Notes under the pieces: model-generated
Database searches by the model: none
Told to the model about the DNA's origin: nothing
Seen by the model: only the letters and a program-made list of their open reading frames with translations
Program-made: the position numbers and the translations under genes
Shown: in pieces, positions 24,179 through 34,110 of the stretch
Position numbering within the stretch: the first letter of the stretch is position 1
Layout of the letters: each line of letters starts with the position of its first letter
NCBI RefSeq assembly: GCF_003428645.1
Contig: NZ_QVQH01000002.1
Span: 62,997-126,996 of the forward strand
Direction of reading: 5' to 3'
Source of the DNA: Geodermatophilus marinus
GTDB taxonomy: Bacteria > Actinomycetota > Actinomycetes > Mycobacteriales > Geodermatophilaceae
DNA: 64,000 nucleotides

Positions 24179-27112
24179 TCATCGGAGGGTGGCGGAGACC
24201 CGGGCCGCGAGCGTGCCCACGTGCTGCTCGCTGAGCATGCCGACCCGGTCGTCGTCGACGTCGCCGTGGTGCCCGGGAACGTCGACCACCGCCAGCCCCG
24301 GGGCCACCCGGCGCCAGGCGCGCAGCGTTCCGCGCACGGCGTCCCGTGAGCCCTCGGCCAGGTAGTACGTCACCGGCCCGTCGAACCGGCCGGGGCGGAA
24401 GGATTCCCCGACCTCCTCCGATCCGGTGAAGAACGCCAGCTCGGGGTCGGCCGAGGCGGCGGCGACGGCAGGGAGGGTGGTGCGGGCCAGCCGCCCGGCC
24501 AGCGCCCGGCGGGAGGACAGCGTCCGAGCCCGCGCCGTCCAGCGCTGGCGGGCGAGCTCGCCGGGGGTGAGCGCGGCCCGCGGCGGGCGGACGTCGAGCA
24601 GCCCGACCCAGGCCACCTCCGCACCGCCCTCGCCCAGCGACGTCGCCGCCGCCCAGGCGACCAGGCCGCCGAAGGAGTAGCCGAGCAGGCTGACCGGCCC
24701 CTCCGGCTGGTGCCCGCGGATCCGCTCGACGGCCTGCGCGGCGACGTCCGCGACGGGCAGGTGCCCCCCGTCGGTGCCGGTGAGCCGCAGCCGCAGGCCG
24801 AGCAGCGGGCGGTCGGTGGCCAGCCGCTGCACGAGACCGGCGTAGAGGTTGAGCTGGCCCCAGGCGTCCGGGAGCAGCCACACCGGCCGGCCGGTGCCCG
24901 GGCGCAGGACGACGACGTCCTCGGCCGGGGACCCGACCGCCGCCTCGACTGCGGCCGCGAGGCCGCGCGGGGTCGGCGCCTGCGCGAACACCTCGACGGG
25001 CACGTCGGCGCCGAGGTCCAGCCGGACGCGGCGCAGCAGGCTCAGCACCTGGCGCGAGGTGCCGCCGAGGTCGCCGAGGTCGTCGTCCGGGCCGAGGTCC
25101 GCGGTGCCGAGCAGCTCCCCGAACAGCGCGGTGACGGCGGCGAGCACGTCGCTGCCGGGGGTCGGGGCCGCCGTCGGTGCGGTGGTCGCCGCGGCCACCG
25201 CGGCGCGGATCGCATCCAGGCAGCCGGGGGAGCGCAGCGCGCTCGCGTTGGCCACCGGGTCGCCGTTGACGGCGTCGCGCGCCGCCCGCTCCGAGCGCTT
25301 GCCGTTGTGGGTGAGCGGCAGCTCGGGGACGCCGACCACCAGCGCCGGCACGTGCGCGGCCGATGCCCGCTCGCGCAGGGTGCGCCGGATCCGCCGGGCC
25401 AGCTCCCGGTCGACGGCCGCGCCGTCGCGCGGCACCACGAGCAGCACAACGCGCGCCGTGCCCGGCCGCTCGGGGTCGCGCTGCTCCACCGCCATGGCGT
25501 CGGCGACCTCGGGCAGGTCGCGCAGCACGGTGTAGATCTCGCTCGGGCCGATCCGGACGCCGTCGACGTTGAGCACCCCGTCGGAGCGGCCGTGCAGCCG
25601 GGCCGAGCCGTCGGCGTCGAACTCGACGAGGTCGCCGTGGTTCCACGTGCCGGGGTGCTCGGTGAAGTAGGCGGCCCGGAAGCGGGCGCCGTCCGGGTCG
25701 CGCAGGAAGCCGACCGGGCGGGAGGGGAAGGGGTTGCGGCAGACCAGGTCGCCGACCGCGCCGACGACCTCGGTGCCGTCCTCGTCGACCGCGGCGACGT
25801 CCAGGCCCAGGCTGCGGGTCTGGCAGCGGCCGCGGCGGACCGGCGCCTCGGGGTCGCCCAGCACGAAGCAGCCGATGATGTCGGTGCCGCCGGAGATCGA
25901 CTGCAGCGGGACCGGGCCCACCGCGTCGGCCACCCAGTCGAACTGCCAGTCGTGCAGCACCGCGCCGGTGGCCAGGACGGCGCGCAGCCGGGAGAGGTCG
26001 ACCCGGTCGGCCGGCCGGTAGCCGGCGTCCTGGCACAGCTGCAGGTAGGCCGGGCTGGTGCCGAGGACGGTGACGCCGTGCCCGGCGACCAGCTCCCACA
26101 ACGTGCCCGGGCCGCTCACCGGGCCGTCGTAGCTGACCACGTGCGCGCCGACGGCCAGGGCGGAGAGCTGCCAGTTCCACATCATCCAGGCGGTGGTGGT
26201 GTGGAAGTACAGGGTGTCGGCGGGGGAGAGGGCCCCGTGCAGCCGGTGCTCCTTGACGTGCTCGAGCAGCGTGCCGCCGGCGCCGTGCACCATCGCCTTG
26301 GGTGGGCCGGTGGTGCCGGAGGAGAACATGACGAACAGCGGGGTGTCGAACGGCCGGCGTTCCCACGCCGGGGCCGGGCCCGCGCCGGCCACCAGGTCGG
26401 CGAGCCGGTCGGCCGGCAGGTCCGCGGCGGGCAGGGGCAGGTCGTCGAGGACGACCAGGCGCCGCACGGTCGGCAGGCCGGCGAGCAGCGCGTCCGCCGT
26501 CCCCCGCCCGGTGGCGGCCCGGTCGACCACCAGGAAGGCCGGGTCCACCTGGGTGAACCGGCCAAGCAGCGCGGGCACCCCCATGTCCGGGGCGGCGGTG
26601 GCGACGGCGGCGCCGAGCGCGGCCACGGCCAGGGCGACGACGGTGGCCGGCAGGGCGTGCGGGGCGACGAGGACGACGCGGTCGCCCGCGGACAGGCCGG
26701 CCCCGGCCAGCGCGGCGGCGGTGGCCTCGACCTCCGCGCGCAGCTGCCCGCGGGTGCGGTGCTCGGCCGGGCGGTCGGCGTGCACGGCGGTCAGCGCCGG
26801 GGCGTCGTCCCCCGCGTCGGGCAGCGGCCGCAGCAGGGCCTCGGCGTAGTTGAGCGAGACGCCGGGGAAGAAGCGGGCGGTGCGCACGTCGTCCCCGGTG
26901 CGGACGACGTCGGCCGAGCCGGACCAGGGCAGCCCGCTCCACTCCAGCAGCGTCCGCCAGAACGCCTCCGGGGAGCCGACCGACCAGGCGTGCAGGGCGC
27001 CGGGGGCCTCCAGCGGCACGCCGGCCACCTCGGCGCAGCGGGCGCGGAAGCCGGCCAGCTGGGGGCTCGGGCGGCCGGGCACCGCGACGGGGGCGGTGGG
27101 GGCGAGGGTCAT
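24179..27112 (-). CDS. single-module synthetase: acetoacetyl-CoA-synthetase-like adenylation, carrier and thioesterase domains
   Basis: A 977-residue protein. Residues 1 to about 640 match the acetoacetyl-CoA synthetase branch of adenylating enzymes: AWSVGSPEAFWRTLLEW and FFPGVSLNYAEALL at the start, FSSGTTGPPKAMVHG, SISGGTDIIGCF, NHGDLVEFDADG, and the catalytic-lysine region LTHNGKRSE. Residues about 650-740 are a carrier domain with DLGGTSRQVLSLL (Ser686 for phosphopantetheine). Residues about 750-977 are a type I thioesterase: GYSFGG (Ser813), DVRPP, and GHHGDV His near 948. It should activate a short carboxylic (perhaps beta-keto) acid, load it on the carrier and release or self-condense it. 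No condensation domain is present. The phosphopantetheinyl transferase gene precedes it on the same strand. Substrate and product are unknown. Confidence 0.9.
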   Translation of the reverse strand: MTLAPTAPVAVPGRPSPQLAGFRARCAEVAGVPLEAPGALHAWSVGSPEAFWRTLLEWSGLPWSGSADVVRTGDDVRTARFFPGVSLNYAEALLRPLPDAGDDAPALTAVHADRPAEHRTRGQLRAEVEATAAALAGAGLSAGDRVVLVAPHALPATVVALAVAALGAAVATAAPDMGVPALLGRFTQVDPAFLVVDRAATGRGTADALLAGLPTVRRLVVLDDLPLPAADLPADRLADLVAGAGPAPAWERRPFDTPLFVMFSSGTTGPPKAMVHGAGGTLLEHVKEHRLHGALSPADTLYFHTTTAWMMWNWQLSALAVGAHVVSYDGPVSGPGTLWELVAGHGVTVLGTSPAYLQLCQDAGYRPADRVDLSRLRAVLATGAVLHDWQFDWVADAVGPVPLQSISGGTDIIGCFVLGDPEAPVRRGRCQTRSLGLDVAAVDEDGTEVVGAVGDLVCRNPFPSRPVGFLRDPDGARFRAAYFTEHPGTWNHGDLVEFDADGSARLHGRSDGVLNVDGVRIGPSEIYTVLRDLPEVADAMAVEQRDPERPGTARVVLLVVPRDGAAVDRELARRIRRTLRERASAAHVPALVVGVPELPLTHNGKRSERAARDAVNGDPVANASALRSPGCLDAIRAAVAAATTAPTAAPTPGSDVLAAVTALFGELLGTADLGPDDDLGDLGGTSRQVLSLLRRVRLDLGADVPVEVFAQAPTPRGLAAAVEAAVGSPAEDVVVLRPGTGRPVWLLPDAWGQLNLYAGLVQRLATDRPLLGLRLRLTGTDGGHLPVADVAAQAVERIRGHQPEGPVSLLGYSFGGLVAWAAATSLGEGGAEVAWVGLLDVRPPRAALTPGELARQRWTARARTLSSRRALAGRLARTTLPAVAAASADPELAFFTGSEEVGESFRPGRFDGPVTYYLAEGSRDAVRGTLRAWRRVAPGLAVVDVPGHHGDVDDDRVGMLSEQHVGTLAARVSATLR

Positions 27113-27153
27113 GCCCTCGGCTCCTGGGTCGTGCCTTCGGCTCCCTGGGTCAT
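27109..27153 (-). CDS. possible 14-codon coupling micro-ORF
   Basis: ATG at 27153 overlaps the stop of the phosphopantetheinyl transferase gene (ATGA) and the frame MTQGAEGTTQEPRA ends in a TGA overlapping the synthetase ATG (ATGA). It would carry ribosomes from one gene to the next. It also spans the tandem ribosome-site repeat. It may have no role as a peptide. Confidence 0.35.
   Translation of the reverse strand: MTQGAEGTTQEPRA
27112..27151 (-). repeat. tandem duplicated ribosome-binding segment
   Basis: Two adjacent copies (27112-27130, 19 nt; 27132-27151, 20 nt) of GACCCAGG(G)AGCCGA(A/G)GGCA differ at two positions. The proximal copy holds AGGAG, 8 nt from the synthetase ATG. Confidence 0.7.
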
Positions 27154-27818
27154 GACGTGGGCTCCTGCTCCGGTGCGGTGACGAGGCTGGCCACCCAGCC
27201 GTCGGGGACGGGGATCTCCTGCAGCGCCCAGCCGGCGCCCAGCGGGTCGGTGGTGACCACGGAGGCCGGGCCGCCGGCCAGCCCGCTCCCGTGGGTCTTG
27301 AGCACGGCCTCCTTGACCGTCCAAGCGCGGGCGGCGGCCTGCGGTCGCCCGGCCGGGAGCAGCGCCCGCAGCGCCCGCTGCTCGGCCGGTGCCAGCCAGC
27401 CCTCGTCGAGGACGTCGTCGGACCACGGCGCCAGCGCCTCCACGTCGACCCCGATGCGGCAGCCGGCGGCCACGGCGACCAGGCCCACCACCCCGCTCGC
27501 CGAGCAGCTGACGTCGAGACCGGTGCCGGGCAGGTGCGGCCGGCCGGCCGGGGTGCGGTCGAGGGGGACCTCCCGCGGCCGGCAGCCGAGGTGCCGGGCC
27601 GCGGCGCCGCGCAGCGCGGCGCGGAGGAGGACGCGGCGGCGGTGCACCGGGGCCGTGCCCCGGCGGGCGCGCACCAGCTCGGTCGGGGCGAGCACCCGCT
27701 CGGCGGCGGCGAGGTCGGCGGCGCTGCCGAGGTGCACGAGCCGCACGTCGACCCAGCGCACGGCGACCGGGGGCGCGGTGGTCGCGCGACCCGGGGGCGT
27801 GGGGAGCAGGGCGGTCAC
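27150..27818 (-). CDS. Sfp-type 4'-phosphopantetheinyl transferase
   Basis: A 222-residue two-lobed enzyme that moves the phosphopantetheine arm from CoA to a carrier-protein serine. Metal-binding GVDVEAL (near 124) and the signature WTVKEAVLKTHGSGL (near 167) are present; LPGTGLDVSCSASGVVGLVAVA matches the region before the first motif. It starts at GTG 27818. The synthetase gene follows on the same strand, coupled through a micro-ORF, so its carrier domain (Ser686) is the obvious target. Sfp-type enzymes can act on other carriers as well. It is divergent from the lipoprotein gene at 27945. Confidence 0.9.
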   Translation of the reverse strand: MTALLPTPPGRATTAPPVAVRWVDVRLVHLGSAADLAAAERVLAPTELVRARRGTAPVHRRRVLLRAALRGAAARHLGCRPREVPLDRTPAGRPHLPGTGLDVSCSASGVVGLVAVAAGCRIGVDVEALAPWSDDVLDEGWLAPAEQRALRALLPAGRPQAAARAWTVKEAVLKTHGSGLAGGPASVVTTDPLGAGWALQEIPVPDGWVASLVTAPEQEPTS

Positions 27819-27944
27819 GCGCGCATGCTGGCAGCGGCGCCCGCCGCCCGGATCCCCCGTCGGGGGGACGGGCTCCCCAGAACACCCTCACCGGGGGAGG
27901 GCCGCCTGCGTCGCCGGTCACACCGGGTGTGGCACCCTCCGCTG

Positions 27945-28937
27945 GTGCGCACCCGACGCCTGACCGCATCGCTGGCCGCCGGCCTGGTCGCGCTCGCCGG
28001 GCTCTCCGGTTGCCGGACCTCGCCGACCGTCGCCGCCTACGTGGGCGAGGAGACGGTCACCGTCGACGAGCTCGACGCCGCCGTCGAGCAGCGCCTGGAG
28101 GACCCCGCCCTGGCCGAGGCGGTCGCCGGCCGCGAGGACGAGTACACCCGCCTGGTGCTCACCCGGCTCGTGGAGGCCGAGGTCTACGCGGAGGTCGCCG
28201 AGCGGTACGGCGTCGCGCCCACCGACGCCGAGGTGCGCGACCGCCTCGAGCAGCTGCTGGAGGGCCAGGACCCCGAGGCGCTCTACGCGCAGGCCGCCGC
28301 CCAGGGCGTCGGCCGGGCCGACGTCCTGGCGACGGTGCGCCAGCAGCTGGTCCGGCAGCGCATCGCCGAGGAGGAGGGGCTGGTCCAGGGGGCGTCGGAG
28401 GAGGAGCTGCGGGCGGCCTACGAGGAGGCGCTGCCCGGGCTCACGCAGACCGCGCTCGGGTACGTCACCGTGCCCGACCAGGCCACGGCGGACGCCGTCG
28501 TCGCCCAGCTGGAGGCCGACCCGGGCGCCTACCCGGCGGTCGCGGCGCAGTACCCGGGGCCCACGACGCTGCCGGCGGTGGAGCCGCGCGCGGCCGACCA
28601 GGTGCCGAGCGTGCTGGCCGACCAGGTCGCGGCCGCCGCGCCGAACACCGCGTTCACCGTGACCGACCCGGGCATCAGCGGCGTCCTGGTGGTCTTCGTC
28701 GGCGAGCCGGTCGTGCCCACCTTCGAGGAGGTCCGGCCCGACCTCGAGGAGGCGGCGCGGTCCTCCGCCGACGCCGCGGCCCAGGAGGTCGTCGGCGGCG
28801 TGCGCGAGGACGTCGACATCACCGTGAACCCGCGATACGGCACGATCTCCGAGGGCGAGGTCGTGCCGGTCGACCAGGAGGTCGTGGACATCCTCGGGAC
28901 CGGGGACGGGGCCGGCGCGGCGGGTGCCGGAGAATGA
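27945..28937 (+). CDS. SurA/PpiC-like lipoprotein
   Basis: A 330-residue predicted lipoprotein. A signal peptide (RTRRLTASLAAGLVALAG) ends in lipobox LSGC with Cys23. The rest has the SurA N-terminal helical chaperone pattern (residues about 35-160: VGEETVTVDELDAAVEQ, LVLTRLVEAEVYAEVAERYGV) and a shortened region like a peptidyl-prolyl isomerase domain near 165-270. It probably helps fold exported proteins at the membrane outer face. Mycobacteria carry a lipoprotein gene (lpqU) at the corresponding place between mazG and eno, but this protein precedes mazG and looks unrelated. GTG start at 27945 with the lipobox at the proper distance. It overlaps mazG by 14 nt. Confidence 0.83.
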   Translation: MRTRRLTASLAAGLVALAGLSGCRTSPTVAAYVGEETVTVDELDAAVEQRLEDPALAEAVAGREDEYTRLVLTRLVEAEVYAEVAERYGVAPTDAEVRDRLEQLLEGQDPEALYAQAAAQGVGRADVLATVRQQLVRQRIAEEEGLVQGASEEELRAAYEEALPGLTQTALGYVTVPDQATADAVVAQLEADPGAYPAVAAQYPGPTTLPAVEPRAADQVPSVLADQVAAAAPNTAFTVTDPGISGVLVVFVGEPVVPTFEEVRPDLEEAARSSADAAAQEVVGGVREDVDITVNPRYGTISEGEVVPVDQEVVDILGTGDGAGAAGAGE

Positions 28938-29868
28938 CGGCGTGCCCGTCGCCCTCGCCGTCACCGTCAGCCCCCGACTGCCCGGGCTGCTCGGCCCCGC
29001 CGGCTGGCGGGCGCTGACCGGGGAGCGCCCGGTCGTGGCGCTGCCGGGTGCCGCCGCCACGGCCGCCGCCCTGCGGGCCGCCGGCTGGGCGGTGACCGAC
29101 CTCCCGGGCGCCGCCGTCGCCGAGGCCCGGCCCGACGCGGTCGTGGCCCTCGTGGGCGACGAGCGACCCGAGGGCGCCGAGGTCGTCGAGGGTGCGCCCG
29201 AGCCGGTCGGCGCCGGCCTGCTCGACGTGGTGGCCGTGATGGACCGGCTGCGCTCGCCGGGCGGCTGCCCGTGGGACGCCGAGCAGACCCACTCCTCGCT
29301 GCGCGGCTACCTCCTGGAGGAGGCGCACGAGGCCTACGACGCCATCGTGGACGACGACCCGGTCGCCATGCGCGAGGAGCTCGGCGACGTGCTGCTGCAG
29401 GTGGTGTTCCACGCCCGCGTGGCCGCGGAGGCCGCCCCCGGCCGGCGCTTCGACGTCGACGACGTGGCCGGCGAGCTGGTCGGCAAGCTGGTGCGCCGGC
29501 ACCCGCACGTGTTCGGGGACGCCGGTGGCGCGGGGCCACGCCCTGACACGGCCGCGGTCGAGGCCGGCTGGGAGGAGATCAAGAAGGCCGAGAAGCAGCG
29601 CCGGTCGCCGACCGAGGGGGTGTCCCGCTCGCAGCCCGCGGCCTCCTGGGGCGCGGCCCTGGTGCGGCGGGCGGGCCGGGCCGGGCTCCCGGTGCCGGAG
29701 CCGGCCGATCTCGCGGCCCGCAGCCCCGAGGAGCTGGGGGAGCGGCTGCTCGCGGTGGTCAGCGCGGCGGCCGGGCGCGGCTGGGACGTCGAGGACGCCC
29801 TGCGGGAGGCGGTGCGCCGCTACGCCGGCGAGCTGGACGCCGCGGCGCTGGAGCGCCCGGCGGACTGA
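28924..29868 (+). CDS. mazG: MazG nucleoside triphosphate pyrophosphohydrolase
   Basis: A 314-residue MazG. It hydrolyses NTPs and dNTPs to monophosphates and pyrophosphate, cleaning the pool of damaged nucleotides. The catalytic region starts near residue 100: LRSPGGCPWDAEQTHSSLRGYLLEEAHEAYDAI and then EELGDVLLQVVFHARVA, giving the E-x-x-E and E-x-x-x-D metal ligands. A second part GWEEIKKAEKQRR follows. The N-terminal 90 residues are an extension seen in actinobacterial MazG. The start may be GTG 28924, inside the lipoprotein gene, or GTG 28942. Neighbours mfd and eno match the actinobacterial gene order. Confidence 0.93.
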   Translation: MPENDGVPVALAVTVSPRLPGLLGPAGWRALTGERPVVALPGAAATAAALRAAGWAVTDLPGAAVAEARPDAVVALVGDERPEGAEVVEGAPEPVGAGLLDVVAVMDRLRSPGGCPWDAEQTHSSLRGYLLEEAHEAYDAIVDDDPVAMREELGDVLLQVVFHARVAAEAAPGRRFDVDDVAGELVGKLVRRHPHVFGDAGGAGPRPDTAAVEAGWEEIKKAEKQRRSPTEGVSRSQPAASWGAALVRRAGRAGLPVPEPADLAARSPEELGERLLAVVSAAAGRGWDVEDALREAVRRYAGELDAAALERPAD

Positions 29869-31659
<1,791 letters not shown>

Positions 31660-31672
31660 GCCCGGTCCCCCG

Positions 31673-32272
31673 ATGAGCGGTCCGCGCGCCCGCCGCGGCG
31701 GCCGGCGCGCCACCGGGCGGCCGCTGGCCTCCGCGGCCTCCCGCCCGGTCCCGGCCGGGGTTCGCTCCGGTGCGGGCGGCCGGCCGGACCAGCGCCGTCC
31801 CGGCCGCCGCACCGCCCGGGGCGCGACGGCGGTGGGGCAGCCCCGGCGGCCGCTGTTCACCGGCCGGGCGGTGCTGCTGGCCGGCCTGGTGCTGCTCCTG
31901 GCGCTCACCCTCGCCGGCCCGGTGCGGCAGTACCTGTCCGGGCGCGCGGAGCTGGCCCGGCTGGCCGCGGAGGGGGCCGCGCTCGACCAGCGGATCGAGG
32001 ACCTGCAGGACGAGCTGGACCGGCAGTCCGACCCCGGCTGGACCGCCCGGGAGGCCCGGGACCGGCTCCGCTACGTGCTGCCCGGCGACCGGCTGGTCGT
32101 CGTGGTCGACGGCGAGACCGCCGAGGGGGACGCCGGCACCCTGCCCGCGCAACCGGCCGCCGAGGTGCCCTGGTACGACGCGCTGATGGGGTCGCTCGCC
32201 ACGGCGGACGCGGACACCTCCGGCGGGGACACCTCCGGCGGGGACACCGCCGACGGGAGCCCGGGTGGCTGA
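31673..32272 (+). CDS. FtsB/DivIC-type septum formation protein
   Basis: A 199-residue bitopic protein: a basic, disordered N-terminus (1-60), one membrane helix (about 65-83, VLLAGLVLLLALTLAGPV), then a coiled coil (YLSGRAELARLAAEGAALDQRIEDLQDELDRQ) and the conserved WTAREARDRLRYVLPGDR. FtsB/DivIC pairs with FtsL and FtsQ in the division machinery. The acidic tail has three near repeats of DTSGG. Position right after eno is the usual one in actinobacteria. It overlaps the next gene by 8 nt. Confidence 0.87.
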   Translation: MSGPRARRGGRRATGRPLASAASRPVPAGVRSGAGGRPDQRRPGRRTARGATAVGQPRRPLFTGRAVLLAGLVLLLALTLAGPVRQYLSGRAELARLAAEGAALDQRIEDLQDELDRQSDPGWTAREARDRLRYVLPGDRLVVVVDGETAEGDAGTLPAQPAAEVPWYDALMGSLATADADTSGGDTSGGDTADGSPGG

Positions 32273-32789
32273 GCACCCCGGACGGCGGGAGCGCGGCCCC
32301 GTCGGCCCCGACGACCGGCAGGTCGTCGCCCGGCAGCTCGGCCGGCCCCCGCGCGGCCTGCACGCGGTCGCGCACCGCTGCCCCTGCGGCCTCCCCGACG
32401 TGGTGCGGACCGCCCCGCGGCTGGAGGACGGCACCCCCTTCCCGACGCTGTACTACCTGACCTGCCCGCGGGCCGCCGCGGCCGCCAGCCGGCTGGAGTC
32501 GGCCGGCCGGATGCGCGAGTGGCAGGCCGACCTGGCCCGCGACCCCGCCCTGGCCGCCGGCTACCGGGCCGCCAACGAGCAGTACCTCGCCGAGCGCGAC
32601 GCCCTCGGGGAGCTGCCCACCCGCACCACCGCCGGCGGCATGCCCGACCGGGTCAAGTGCCTGCACGCGCTGGCCGGGCACGCGCTGGCCGCCGGTCCCG
32701 GGGCGAACCCGGTCGGCGACCGGGCCGTCGCCGAGATGGGGGAGTGGTGGGCCGCCGGCCCCTGCGTGCTCCCCGAGGAGGACCGATGA
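32265..32789 (+). CDS. DUF501 family protein
   Basis: A 174-residue cytoplasmic protein of the DUF501 family: RQLGRPPRGLHAVAHRCPCGLPDVV (near 24-48), FPTLYYLTCPRAAAAASRLE, and the C-terminal DRVKCLHALAGHALAAGPGANPVGD. Conserved Cys and His residues (HRCPCG, CP, KCLHALAGH) suggest a metal or cluster site, but no activity is known. It is nearly always found between the FtsB-like gene and the Ppx/GppA gene in actinobacteria, as here, with overlaps on both sides (8 nt and ATGA). Confidence 0.87.
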   Translation: MAEHPGRRERGPVGPDDRQVVARQLGRPPRGLHAVAHRCPCGLPDVVRTAPRLEDGTPFPTLYYLTCPRAAAAASRLESAGRMREWQADLARDPALAAGYRAANEQYLAERDALGELPTRTTAGGMPDRVKCLHALAGHALAAGPGANPVGDRAVAEMGEWWAAGPCVLPEEDR

Positions 32790-33736
32790 CCCGGGTGGCC
32801 GCCGTCGACTGCGGCACGAACTCGATCCGGCTGCTGGTGGCCGACGTGCCCCCGGAGGGGCCGCACACCGACCTGCTGCGCCGCATGGAGGTGGTCCGGC
32901 TCGGCGAGGGCGTCGACGCCACCGGCCGGCTGGCCCCGCAGGCCGTCGAGCGCACCCGCCGCGTGCTCGCGGAGTACGCCGCCCAGGCCCGCGACCTCGG
33001 CGTGACGGCGGTCCGGATGGTCGCCACCAGCGCCAGCCGGGACGCCGCCAATCGCGCCGACTTCGAGGACATGGTGCTGGCCACCCTGGGCCAGCCGCCG
33101 GACGTGGTGCCCGGGGACGAGGAGGCGCGGCTGTCCTTCCTCGGCGCCACGGCCTCGCTCGACGCCGCGGTCGCCGCGCACGGGCAGCCCGCGCCGCGGC
33201 CGCCGTACCTGGTGGTCGACATCGGCGGCGGGTCCACCGAGTTCGTGCTCGGCGACGCCGGCGGGGTCCGCGCCGCCCGGTCGGTGGACGTCGGCTGCGT
33301 CCGGCTCACCGAGCGCCACCTGCACGGCGACCCGCCGACCCCCGACGAGATCGGCCGGGCCGAGGCCGACATCCGCGCCGCCCTCGCCGAGGTGGTCACG
33401 GCCGTGCCCGTCGGCGAGGCGGCCACCCTCGTCGGGCTGGCCGGCTCGGTGACCACGGTGGCCGCGCTCGCCCTCCGCCTGCCCGCCTACGACCCGGTCG
33501 CCATCCACGGCTCGCGGATCCCGGTGGCCGCCGTCCGGTCGGTCACCGCCGGCCTGCTGACCGCCACCCGGGCACGGCGGGCCGCGGAGCCGGTCATGCA
33601 CCCGGGGCGGGTCGACGTCATCGGCGCCGGCTCGCTGGTGCTGCGGGTGGTGATGGACGCCCTGGCGCTGGACGACGTGGTCGTCAGCGAGCACGACATC
33701 CTCGACGGCATCGCGCTGCGGCTGGCCGGCCGCTGA
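32786..33736 (+). CDS. Ppx/GppA family exopolyphosphatase
   Basis: A 316-residue member of the actin-like ASKHA superfamily that cleaves terminal phosphates from polyphosphate or pppGpp. Motifs: AVDCGTNSIRLLVAD (5-19, phosphate 1), the second phosphate loop VVDIGGGSTEFVLG (near 141-154), and LAGSVTTVAAL (near 215). It consists of the two-domain core without the C-terminal HD part of E. coli Ppx, as in the short actinobacterial form (about 310-345 residues). The ATG overlaps the DUF501 stop (ATGA). Polyphosphate versus pppGpp as substrate cannot be told apart here. Confidence 0.9.
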   Translation: MTRVAAVDCGTNSIRLLVADVPPEGPHTDLLRRMEVVRLGEGVDATGRLAPQAVERTRRVLAEYAAQARDLGVTAVRMVATSASRDAANRADFEDMVLATLGQPPDVVPGDEEARLSFLGATASLDAAVAAHGQPAPRPPYLVVDIGGGSTEFVLGDAGGVRAARSVDVGCVRLTERHLHGDPPTPDEIGRAEADIRAALAEVVTAVPVGEAATLVGLAGSVTTVAALALRLPAYDPVAIHGSRIPVAAVRSVTAGLLTATRARRAAEPVMHPGRVDVIGAGSLVLRVVMDALALDDVVVSEHDILDGIALRLAGR

Positions 33737-33737
33737 C

Positions 33738-34049
33738 TCAGGTCGTGCCCTGGTTCAGCCCGGGCGGCAGCTTGCCGGTCAGCTTCTCGTAGCTCGCCGC
33801 GGCGCCGCGGGCCGCCAGGAGCCGGCCGGCGGCGACGGCCAGCCCGGACACCGCGGCCCACGCCAGGGCGTCGCCCCAGCTGACCCCCGGCGCGGCGGGG
33901 TTCTTCGGCGGCGTCGTGCCGCGCACGCCGTACCAGGCGGCGTCGGTCAGCTTGCGGACGGCGATCCCGGCGGGCACCGCGAACCCGGCGGAGAGCAGCT
34001 TCCAGGTCATCGGCGCCTTCGGCGGCTTGGTTGTCGTCTTCCTGGCCAC
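33738..34049 (-). CDS. DUF4235 membrane protein
   Basis: A 103-residue protein of the DUF4235 family: WKLLSAGFAVPAGIAVRKLTDAAWYGVRG (about 16-44) and a second helix SWGDALAWAAVSGLAVAAGRLLA, followed by AAASYEKLTGKLP. Two membrane helices are likely, with a Lys-rich N-terminus. Function unknown; widespread small proteins in actinobacteria. The start is the GTG at 34049 without a strong ribosome site. Its stop lies 2 nt from the Ppx stop on the other strand. Confidence 0.75.
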   Translation of the reverse strand: MARKTTTKPPKAPMTWKLLSAGFAVPAGIAVRKLTDAAWYGVRGTTPPKNPAAPGVSWGDALAWAAVSGLAVAAGRLLAARGAAASYEKLTGKLPPGLNQGTT

Positions 34050-34110
34050 GGGGTGATCATGCCCCGGGTCCGTCGCGGGCACCCGGTGGGCGTCTGGTCT
34101 GCTGTCCGCC

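Noticed and set aside
24710-27181. A long plus-strand frame opposite the synthetase gene
   Set aside because: Composition (Gly, Arg, Gln, Val repeats) is that of a GC-rich antisense frame and no motif is present.
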